Of a stretch of 64,000 bases of DNA, positions 58,641 through 64,000 are shown piece by piece. A program made the translations under genes and the position numbers. The number at the start of each line of letters is the position of its first letter. Position 1 is the stretch's first letter. Origin of the DNA: Allobosea sp. WAO (GTDB lineage: Bacteria; Pseudomonadota; Alphaproteobacteria; Rhizobiales; Beijerinckiaceae); assembly GCF_001509835.1 (NCBI RefSeq), contig NZ_JXTJ01000002.1:62001-126000 (forward strand), in the 5' to 3' direction. The notes below the pieces were generated by a model. It did no database searches, had not been told where the DNA came from, and saw only the letters and a list, made by a program, of their open reading frames with translations.

Positions 58641-59957
58641 TCAGGTCGGGGGCACGGTCACACGCCAAATGACATTGCCCACATCATCGGCGACGAGCAG
58701 GCCGTTGCGGCGATCCACGATCACGCCGACCGGACGCCCCCGAGCCTGCCCCTTGTCGTTCAGAAAGCCGGTCAGGACAGGGATTGGCAGGCCCGAAGGC
58801 TTGCCATTGGCGAACGGGACGAAGATCACGCGATAGCCGACTGGATTCTTGCGGTTCCAGGAACCGTGCTGGCCAATAAAGGCACCGCCCAGATACCTCG
58901 GCCCGAGCCCCTCGCTCTTGACGAATGTCATTCCGAGCGATGCCGTATGCGACCCGAGGGCGTAATCCGGCCTGATCGCCTTGGCGATGAGATCCGGCTT
59001 TTGCGGCTCGACGCGCTTGTCGACGATCTGGCCAAAATAGCTATAGGGCCAGCCATAGAAGCCGCCGGGTTTGACCGACGTCATGTAGTCGGGAACGAGG
59101 TCGTCGCCGATCTCATCGCGCTCGTTGACGGCGACCCAGAGCTCCTTGGTGACGGGATTCCAGTCGATGCCGACCGGGTTACGCAAGCCGCTAGCGAAGA
59201 CTTGCGTCGCGCCCGTCGTCGTATCGATCTCCAGGACGGCCGCCCGGCGTTCCTCCTCCGCCATGCCGTTTTCCCCGACATTGGAATTCGAACCCACCCC
59301 GACATAAAGCTTTGTGCCATCCGGACTTGCGATCAGGCTTTTGGTCCAGTGATGGTTCCGACCCGCAGGAAGATCAGCCACCTTGACGGGTGTCGCTGCG
59401 CTTTTGGTCTCCCCCTCTGCATAGGGAACCCGGATGACGGCGTCGGCATTGGCGACGTAAAGTTGGTCGCCGACCAGCGCCATCCCGAATGGCGAGGTCA
59501 GGTTCTCCAGGAACACTTCCTTCAGTTCCGCAACGCCGTCGCCGTCGAGGTCCCGCAGGAGGGTGATCCGGTTCGCGCTCGGCGTTCTCGATCCGGCCCG
59601 CTTCATGAAGAGCCCCTGCACCCAGGCCCGCAGGCCGCCTTGCTTGTCCTCGGGCTTCGGCGGCGCATCGCTCTCGGCGACGAGGATATCGCCGTTCGGC
59701 AGCTCATAGAGCCAGCGTGGGTGCTGCAGGCCGGTTGCGAAGGCCGTTACCTGACCGCCATATGTCGCTTGAGGCTTTTCGCCTTCCTTCCAGCCCACCG
59801 CTTCGGCAATCTTGATCGTGGGGAACCAACTCGACTGAGGCTCCGGCAGCGTGGGATTAGGCCCGTACCCTGCTTCCTCAGGGAGTTCCGGAATGCCGCA
59901 ACCTGCGAGCAAGAGAGCCGAGACAGCTACGCCGGCAAAAAGGGACTGCCGCACCAT
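58641..59957 (-). CDS. Sorbosone-dehydrogenase-like lipoprotein
   Basis: A 438-residue lipoprotein (MVRQSLFAGVAVSALLLAGC) with a six-bladed propeller of the soluble PQQ glucose/sorbosone dehydrogenase family: FATGLQHPRWLYELPNGDIL, DLPAGRNHHWTKSLIASPDG with the catalytic-type His, GLRNPVGIDWNPVTKELWVA, FIGQHGSWNRKNPVGYRVIF and a final strand. It probably oxidises a sugar in the periplasm, PQQ-dependent or not. AGGAG precedes the ATG at 59957; a near-match stress promoter with CGAAC is upstream. Confidence 0.92.
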   Translation of the reverse strand: MVRQSLFAGVAVSALLLAGCGIPELPEEAGYGPNPTLPEPQSSWFPTIKIAEAVGWKEGEKPQATYGGQVTAFATGLQHPRWLYELPNGDILVAESDAPPKPEDKQGGLRAWVQGLFMKRAGSRTPSANRITLLRDLDGDGVAELKEVFLENLTSPFGMALVGDQLYVANADAVIRVPYAEGETKSAATPVKVADLPAGRNHHWTKSLIASPDGTKLYVGVGSNSNVGENGMAEEERRAAVLEIDTTTGATQVFASGLRNPVGIDWNPVTKELWVAVNERDEIGDDLVPDYMTSVKPGGFYGWPYSYFGQIVDKRVEPQKPDLIAKAIRPDYALGSHTASLGMTFVKSEGLGPRYLGGAFIGQHGSWNRKNPVGYRVIFVPFANGKPSGLPIPVLTGFLNDKGQARGRPVGVIVDRRNGLLVADDVGNVIWRVTVPPT

Positions 59958-60001
59958 GGGAACACTCCTCGACGACGCAGGGGAACCCGCCCTGAAGCGT
60001 G

Positions 60002-60026
60002 AACGCCAGTTTCGGGGATTTGTTCG
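60002..60026 (-). promoter_or_regulatory. Sigma-EcfG-like promoter, CGAAC variant
   Basis: Minus strand CGAAC (60026-60022), 16 bp, CGTT (60005-60002), 45 nt before the sorbosone-dehydrogenase-like gene. One mismatch. Confidence 0.45.
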
Positions 60027-60101
60027 ATTGGCTGCGCTAACCCGTCTCATTGCAACGACTGCCCGTCGCCGGGCGCTGTCATCGGAGCGCAGCGCGAGGC
60101 A

Positions 60102-60941
60102 CTAGCTCGCCTTCTTCAGACTGGTTGCACTCCTCACAGGGCGCCTTCTCTTTGGCGTCCCGGTGGAAGCACCGACGCTCGCTCGAAGCGCTTCCATGAG
60201 ATCGACGACCTTCGGCGCCCTGGCCTTCGGGGCGACCTTCACACGCTTGCCGGCAAGCTTGGCTCTCACCAGTTCCGCGACGGCCGCTTCGTACCGATCG
60301 TCGAACGTCGACGGGTCGAACTCTCCCTTTTTGGTCTCGATGATATGCTTGGCGAGATCGAGCATCTCCTTCTGGATCTTGAGCTTCGGAATCTCGTCGA
60401 ACGCTTCGGCCGTGGATCGGACCTCGTAGTCGAAGTTGAGGGTGTGAGCGACGAGACCAAGGCCCTGGGCCCGGATCATCACAGCGCGATAGCGCCGGAA
60501 CAGGACAGCGTGCGCCAAGGCGCCGACCTTGCTGGCCCGCAGCGCTTCACGGATCACGGCGAAGGCGTCCTCGCCGATCTGGCCCGAGGGCGCAAGATAA
60601 TAGGGCTTGTCGAAGAAAACCGTGTCGATCTCGCTGCAGGGGATGAAGGCGGCAACCGCCAGGACCTTCTTGCTCTCCGGAACCGCGCTCGCGATCTCAT
60701 CGGGCTCGACCTCGACATAGCGGTCCGTGTCGATCTCGAAGCCCTTGATCTGGTCCTCGCGGTCGACCGGCTCTCCAGTGACAGGGTCGACAAACTCCCG
60801 GCGCACCCGATGGCCGGTATCGCGGTTGACGGTATGGAACGAGATGCGCTCTGAGGTGCTGGCGCCGGTGTAGAGGGCGACGGGGCAACTGATTTCCCCG
60901 AACTTCAGATAGCCCTTCCAGTTCGCTCGCGCGGCAACCAT
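60102..60941 (-). CDS. ku: Non-homologous end-joining protein Ku
   Basis: A 279-residue bacterial Ku. After the start (MVAARANWKGYLKFGEISCP) come the beta-barrel core with FHTVNRDTGHRVRREFVDP, VEVEPDEIASAVPESKKVLA and SEIDTVFFDKPYYLAP, and a basic Lys/Arg-rich C-terminal tail (KRRRPVRSATSLKKAS). Ku dimers encircle DNA ends and recruit LigD, which is not in the window. The ATG at 60941 is used, as the long upstream frame is antisense to the other ku gene. Confidence 0.96.
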   Translation of the reverse strand: MVAARANWKGYLKFGEISCPVALYTGASTSERISFHTVNRDTGHRVRREFVDPVTGEPVDREDQIKGFEIDTDRYVEVEPDEIASAVPESKKVLAVAAFIPCSEIDTVFFDKPYYLAPSGQIGEDAFAVIREALRASKVGALAHAVLFRRYRAVMIRAQGLGLVAHTLNFDYEVRSTAEAFDEIPKLKIQKEMLDLAKHIIETKKGEFDPSTFDDRYEAAVAELVRAKLAGKRVKVAPKARAPKVVDLMEALRASVGASTGTPKRRRPVRSATSLKKAS

Positions 60942-61009
60942 CAACAGCAACTCCACAACGCAACCCAGGCGATTCAATTCAACGCGGGCCGGATGGTTCC
61001 CGCGCGGTG

Positions 61010-61034
61010 GGAACTCTATTGATCTAGCCGCATT
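61010..61034 (+). promoter_or_regulatory. Weak sigma-EcfG-like promoter, CATT variant
   Basis: GGAAC (61010-61014), 16 bp, CATT (61031-61034) before the second ku gene; the GTT core is broken, so the call is weak. Confidence 0.3.
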
Positions 61035-61067
61035 GACTCCGGAGTTTCGTAGCGGAGTTGCGTCGCC

Positions 61068-61868
61068 ATGCCCGCCCGCACCTATTGGAAGGGCTATCTC
61101 AAGCTCTCGCTGGTCACCTGCCCCGTCGCCATGAGCCCGGCCACATCCGAGAGCGAGAAGGTGCGCTTTCACACCCTGAACAGGCACACCGGCAATCGCG
61201 TGGTGAGCCGTTACGTCGACGCTGAGAGTGGCAAGCCAGTCGAGGCAGGCGACCAGGCCAAGGGCTACGAGGCCGAAGCCGGGCGAATTGTGATAGTCGA
61301 GGACGAGGAACTCGAGGCGGTCAGGCTCGATACCGTGCGCACGATAGATATCGACGCCTTCGTCCCGCGCGACTCTATCCCCTGGATCTATCTCGACAGC
61401 CCCCACTACCTAGTTCCCGACGACGAGGTCGGCGAAGAGGCCTTCTCCGTCATCCGCGACGCCATGGAGGCGACGAAAATGATCGGGATCTCGCGCGTCG
61501 TCCTCTACCGACGCGAGCGGGCTGTGATGCTTGAGCCGCGGGACAACGGCATCGTCCTCTGGACGCTGCGCTACGGCGACGAAGTCCGCGACGAGAAGAA
61601 TTACTTCAGCGGGATCGACAAGGAAAAGCCTCCGCCGGAGCTCCTATCGCTCGCGCAGAGATTCATCGCCACCAAGACGCAAGACTGGTCGACCGACATG
61701 GTGAAGGACCCGGTCCAGGAGCATCTCCACAAGCTGATCGCCTCGAAGAAGCGCAAGGGCTCGCGCAAATCCGCCGTCTCCGGCGAGAAGGGGCGGCCGG
61801 CCAATGTCGTCAACCTGTTCGACGCGCTGAAGAAGAGCCTGCAGGCGGACAAGTCACTGCGAGGCTGA
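61068..61868 (+). CDS. ku: Second Ku protein, divergent
   Basis: A 266-residue Ku, opening MPARTYWKGYLKLSLVTCPV, with VRFHTLNRHTGNRVVSRYVD, RTIDIDAFVPRDSIPWIYLD and SPHYLVPDD, and a Lys-rich tail region (IASKKRKGSRKSAVSG) followed by VVNLFDALKKSLQAD. It is divergent from the first ku across a 126-bp gap. Rhizobia often hold several Ku genes and can use heterodimers under stress; both here are full length and clearly different sequences. Confidence 0.96.
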   Translation: MPARTYWKGYLKLSLVTCPVAMSPATSESEKVRFHTLNRHTGNRVVSRYVDAESGKPVEAGDQAKGYEAEAGRIVIVEDEELEAVRLDTVRTIDIDAFVPRDSIPWIYLDSPHYLVPDDEVGEEAFSVIRDAMEATKMIGISRVVLYRRERAVMLEPRDNGIVLWTLRYGDEVRDEKNYFSGIDKEKPPPELLSLAQRFIATKTQDWSTDMVKDPVQEHLHKLIASKKRKGSRKSAVSGEKGRPANVVNLFDALKKSLQADKSLRG

Positions 61869-61895
61869 CTGAGCGGCCCAATGTGAGGTGTTGCC

Positions 61896-62147
61896 ATGCG
61901 TGCACAGCCCAAGCGAGCCGGCCATAACTCCAAGCTCGCGAGCGTTCCCGTCTCAATCCCCCTAGAGCTCTATCGAGAAGCCTGCCAGGACGAGGACGGT
62001 AACCGTTACACGGTCATCGTCTCGGCGCTCTTCCCGAATCTCAGCACCACACGCTATGCGCTCGAGGATGGAACCCCGCTGCGCTTCGTCGACGATTGCC
62101 TCTTCGAGATCGTGCCCACGGGGAGAACATTGACCCGATGCGAATAA
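61896..62147 (+). CDS. Small hypothetical protein downstream of ku
   Basis: An 83-residue protein: a basic lead (MRAQPKRAGHNSKLASVPVS), then IPLELYREACQDEDGNRYTV and TTRYALEDGTPLRFVDDCLF, a small beta-rich domain. No family is recognised. It lies 27 nt after ku and overlaps the next gene by 10 nt. Possibly part of the ku transcript. Confidence 0.65.
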   Translation: MRAQPKRAGHNSKLASVPVSIPLELYREACQDEDGNRYTVIVSALFPNLSTTRYALEDGTPLRFVDDCLFEIVPTGRTLTRCE

Positions 62148-62413
62148 TGATGGCGCACGACCACACCGACCGCCCCAACGCCTACTCCCATCTGGCCGGC
62201 CACGAGGTCTCGACCTGGTCCGAGGAATGGCGACACGAATGCGAGGTCGCCTATCTAGCTGGGCTCACGGCGCCGAAACTGAGTGTCATGCTCGACGGGG
62301 TCGCCGGCTCGACGGATCGCGAGGAGCGCGGCATCAAGGGCGTGCGCGGCGAGGCAGCGGTGGCCGCGCTACGGGCTGAGATCGCGCGGTTCAGGCAGCT
62401 TACGGCTCAATAG
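62138..62413 (+). CDS. Small hypothetical protein, overlapping start
   Basis: A 91-residue protein starting in the end of the previous gene (MRIMMAHDHTDRPNAYSHL). The central EEWRHECEVAYLAGLT and RGIKGVRGEAAVAALRAEIA are of a kind often found in short rhizobial proteins where a W-R-H-E-C-E motif precedes a helical, G-V-R-G-containing end. No function is known. It probably shares translation with the previous gene. Confidence 0.65.
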   Translation: MRIMMAHDHTDRPNAYSHLAGHEVSTWSEEWRHECEVAYLAGLTAPKLSVMLDGVAGSTDREERGIKGVRGEAAVAALRAEIARFRQLTAQ

Positions 62414-62556
62414 GCACTGCGCTGTTTGCTTGCGGGCTGCCGCGCATCCACCCGTGGCATTCGGAGCTAGGGCCAGAAGCTCAGGGAACATCGCTTACTG
62501 ATCGAAACCCTGGAGGGTGAGGTCGTCGCCCTTGTTTCAAAGCGCTGATGCGAAAA

Positions 62557-62582
62557 GCTCGCTACCCTCTCGGGTAGCGAGC
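62557..62582. repeat. Perfect 11-bp inverted repeat, TCTC loop
   Basis: Arms GCTCGCTACCC (62557-62567) and GGGTAGCGAGC (62572-62582). On the minus strand the second arm runs into TTTTCG, so it could terminate a leftward transcript. Confidence 0.75.
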
Positions 62583-62595
62583 AAGTTGTCCGCCC

Positions 62596-62627
62596 GTCGG
62601 TCACCTCCAGGGCAGAAGGTGACCGAC
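62596..62627. repeat. Perfect 11-bp inverted repeat, 10-nt loop
   Basis: Arms GTCGGTCACCT (62596-62606) and AGGTGACCGAC (62617-62627), 13 bp after the first hairpin. Confidence 0.75.
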
Positions 62628-62779
62628 GTGATCGGCACCCGCCAAGGGCCGATCTCGCGGAAAACCGTCTCGCCTCAACAAGGTTCCTGCACTAAGAGTG
62701 CTTGCCCAACGCAAGCGCGTAACCAGCGGACAAGAGGACAGTTCGGGGGAATGGCTAACTGGTTTCGGAGGCGCCGCTG

Positions 62780-62869
62780 ATGTCATCCCCGACGGCGCTA
62801 TGGCTGCTTACTTTGGTCTTCGTTAGCCTCGTCATCTGCTTCCTCGCCTGCGGCATTCGCATCCATTAG
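62780..62869 (+). CDS. 29-residue single-span membrane protein
   Basis: The ATG at 62780 has GGAGG 8 nt upstream. The product opens MSSPTALWLLTLVFVSLVIC and ends FLACGIRIH: one hydrophobic helix with two cysteines. It aligns without gaps with the first 26 residues of the 34-residue protein at 24751. Here the ribosome site is good but no stress promoter is seen; in the paralogue it is the reverse. The two together make both more credible. Function unknown. Confidence 0.7.
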   Translation: MSSPTALWLLTLVFVSLVICFLACGIRIH

Positions 62870-62946
62870 CCGGAAGCGCAGGCGCCGGGCTGGTGACAGT
62901 CGCAGTCCAGCTATACGTTCTCCCTTACAGAAGGGGGTGAAAGAAC

Positions 62947-63177
62947 TTGCCGACGCGACACAGCCCGGAACAGCCGACCGTTATCATCAAGACGTCTAAC
63001 GAGTACGACGCTGCCCGGCGGGAGGTGAAAAGGTTGGCGAACGCGGAGCCCGGCTCGGTCGACGCGCTGACCTTTCAGGCTTTTTCAGCAGCCATCGAAG
63101 CCTATGAAGCGCGTCAAGGTCGCGACGATAATCCATCGCAACGGTCTAGCAGCGGCCAAGCCTCCGACGCGACCTGA
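62947..63177 (+). CDS. Small helical-hairpin protein (HigA-N-like)
   Basis: A 76-residue protein that starts at a TTG (62947) behind GGGGGTG. Its core PTVIIKTSNEYDAARREVKR, then a second helix AFSAAIEAYEARQG, matches the N-terminal hairpin of HigA-type antitoxins and the protein at 30535. The tail is polar and disordered. There is no HTH part and no toxin nearby. A strong convergent terminator follows. Function unknown. Confidence 0.66.
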   Translation: MPTRHSPEQPTVIIKTSNEYDAARREVKRLANAEPGSVDALTFQAFSAAIEAYEARQGRDDNPSQRSSSGQASDAT

Positions 63178-63185
63178 ACAAAAGA

Positions 63186-63221
63186 GAAGGCCCGGCCCCG
63201 CGCACGCGAGACCGGGCCTTC
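63186..63221. terminator. Bidirectional terminator hairpin
   Basis: Perfect 10-bp arms (63186-63195, 63212-63221) between the convergent genes at 62947 and 63237; followed by TTCTTC on plus and a TCTCTTT tract on minus. Confidence 0.75.
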
Positions 63222-63236
63222 TTCTGCGAAGGGATC

Positions 63237-63506
63237 TCAGCGGCGCATCCGCATGGCGTCGATCGCCTCGCCCGCCGCGCTGGCAGCTTCGGCCTTGACG
63301 CCGTCCAGGGCGCCGTAGAATGCGCCCCCGAAGGCGCCGGCGAGAACGCCGGGCGGACCGGCATAGATTCCGATCTCCACGCCGGACTGAATGGACTTCT
63401 CGACAGCATCACCGATGTTGCAGATTGAGTCGTAGAGGTTGAAACCGCCGCTCACGCTGTCGAGGGCCTCATCGTTCAAAGCAACGTTGTCGCGCTTGGT
63501 GTCCAT
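63237..63506 (-). CDS. Double-glycine-leader bacteriocin-like peptide
   Basis: An 89-residue precursor; GGAG sits 7 nt before the ATG at 63506. The first 21 residues, ending LNDEALDSVSGG, form a double-glycine leader as used by class II bacteriocins and Nif11-like peptides. The rest has a small-residue helix with glycine-zipper spacing (IYAGPPGVLAGAFGGAFYGA) followed by an Ala-rich amphipathic helix. It may be a processed, exported peptide. No C39-peptidase exporter or immunity gene is nearby, so maturation would need genes elsewhere. Confidence 0.65.
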   Translation of the reverse strand: MDTKRDNVALNDEALDSVSGGFNLYDSICNIGDAVEKSIQSGVEIGIYAGPPGVLAGAFGGAFYGALDGVKAEAASAAGEAIDAMRMRR

Positions 63507-63690
63507 CACTCTGCTCCATCACTTGCGTCGTTTCGATGGGTGGAGATGTAGGCTGGCTGACTTACGGGAAGCTTACAGGCGGGAGCTTTACGACAGCATG
63601 AGACCTTCAAACCGCAGCCACGGTTAGGAAATCGCTGCGGCTTTCCGCTCATTTCGAGCGACCGATGCGCAATCGCACCGGCAATAAAAA

Positions 63691-63717
63691 GCCCGGCTCG
63701 CCGTAGCGAAACCGGGC
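63691..63717 (-). terminator. Rho-independent terminator, minus strand
   Basis: Arms GCCCGG (63691-63696) and CCGGGC (63712-63717) with inner pairing, followed on the minus strand by TTTTT (63690-63686). Confidence 0.65.
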
Positions 63718-63850
63718 CGCTGGCCTGCGGACATTGGCCAGGACTTCTCGATTGGCTTTCGCCTGAATACCGCCTCCCGCGTGATCGAACTGCCGGTACA
63801 TCCACGGCGCGCTCAAGATCGGCGGCAGGTACGGCACCTTTTGGCACCGC
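63718..63850 (-). ncRNA. Possible stress-induced small RNA
   Basis: Between a GGTT-type sigma-EcfG promoter (63857-63881) and a good terminator (63691-63717) there is room for a transcript of roughly 160 nt and no supported protein gene. The inference rests on signal spacing only; a 62-codon frame through the terminator is the rival reading. Confidence 0.3.
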
Positions 63851-63856
63851 GCCTTT

Positions 63857-63881
63857 AACCCGGATGAGAAAGGAATGTTCC
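63857..63881 (-). promoter_or_regulatory. Sigma-EcfG-like promoter, GGTT variant
   Basis: Minus strand GGAAC (63881-63877), 16 bp, GGTT (63860-63857). It faces the terminator at 63691-63717. Confidence 0.45.
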
Positions 63882-64000
63882 CGCTGCTTCGTCCGTGGAT
63901 AAAGGAACGCCCTAAATCGAAGACATTCCTACAGCCCTTCTTGGCGACTCGGACGCTAGTTCATGAACCCTTGCATCGCAGTACACCTCCGCTGCGCGTC

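Larger units (their letters stand above)
62414..62779. other. Intergenic stretch with two strong hairpins
   Basis: No gene supported. It holds two perfect inverted repeats (62557-62582 and 62596-62627) and shorter ones further on; the plus frame 62517-62780 crosses both hairpins and is unlikely to be coding. Confidence 0.6.
63510..64000. other. Right edge, no supported protein gene
   Basis: A minus-strand transcript unit may lie here, with a promoter-like site (63857-63881) and a terminator (63691-63717). The minus frame 63649-63837 crosses the terminator and has no ribosome site; I do not call it. Confidence 0.45.

Noticed and set aside
63649-63837. 62-codon minus-strand frame at the right edge
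   Set aside because: It crosses a good terminator hairpin with T-run and has no ribosome site.

Overview
The window looks like chromosome, or a large plasmid, of an alphaproteobacterium of the Hyphomicrobiales (Rhizobiales). A Bosea, Methylobacterium or Microvirga relative would fit, but the sequence does not fix the genus. The grounds are high G+C, intact HWE-family histidine kinases, a LOV kinase, two Ku proteins, DUF1236, DUF892, DUF2171, DUF6894 and PRC-barrel genes, and above all a recurrent promoter of the alphaproteobacterial general stress response: GGAAC, 16-17 bp, CGTT. I found 17 exact matches, nearly all just upstream of a start codon, and about a dozen one-mismatch relatives. No transposase, integrase, tRNA, rRNA or CRISPR array was recognised.

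Layout. 1-7.6 kb: 5' end of a large catalase (katE, cut by the window edge), a PAS-HWE kinase, several tiny stress genes, DUF1236, GlsB/YeaQ-type and YidB-type genes, and a ferritin-like DUF892 gene. 8-14 kb: a tightly overlapping minus-strand operon of a CHASE3-GAF hybrid kinase, CheR, CheB and a receiver-HWE kinase. 14.4-19.5 kb: a catalase-family gene and a paoABC-like molybdenum aldehyde oxidoreductase. 19.8-30 kb: small secreted proteins, an SDR, DUF883-like and other membrane proteins, a cysteine hydrolase, a VOC protein, DUF2171, a frameshifted TPP enzyme and a PepSY-like/glycine-zipper stress operon. 31-40 kb: GAF-HWE kinase, ribbon-helix-helix regulator with a PHB-depolymerase-type esterase, transglutaminase-like protein, lipocalin, and a single-domain response regulator tail-to-tail with a LOV-PAS-HWE kinase. 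40-45 kb: PRC-barrel protein, a decayed second copy of the glycine-zipper operon, cupin, DJ-1/PfpI, L,D-transpeptidase and SemiSWEET. 45.8-51.5 kb: a higher-G+C terminal oxidase operon (CtaG-like factor, tri-haem cytochrome c, caa3-type subunit II, fused subunits I+III, small membrane protein). 52-64 kb: PPOX-fold stress protein, PAS-PAS hybrid kinase, YihY-type protein, Crp/Fnr regulator, a kinase pseudogene, DUF296 protein, sorbosone-dehydrogenase-like lipoprotein, two divergent ku genes and a double-glycine-leader peptide.

Reading the parts together: most genes protect against oxidation, desiccation, envelope stress or DNA breaks, and many carry their own sigma-EcfG-type promoter, so the region behaves like a dispersed general-stress regulon gathered in one place. 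The HWE kinases with light, GAF, PAS and receiver inputs are the kind of sensor that feeds PhyR elsewhere, but phyR, nepR and ecfG are not in the window. The newest-looking material is tiny: 27-38-residue single-span membrane proteins, several directly behind perfect promoters; two families of very small soluble proteins; a possible stress-induced small RNA; and a bacteriocin-like peptide. The region is also rich in decay (broken TPP enzyme, LysR, VOC, Rieske and kinase remnants, truncated duplicates), as expected of accessory DNA under relaxed selection.
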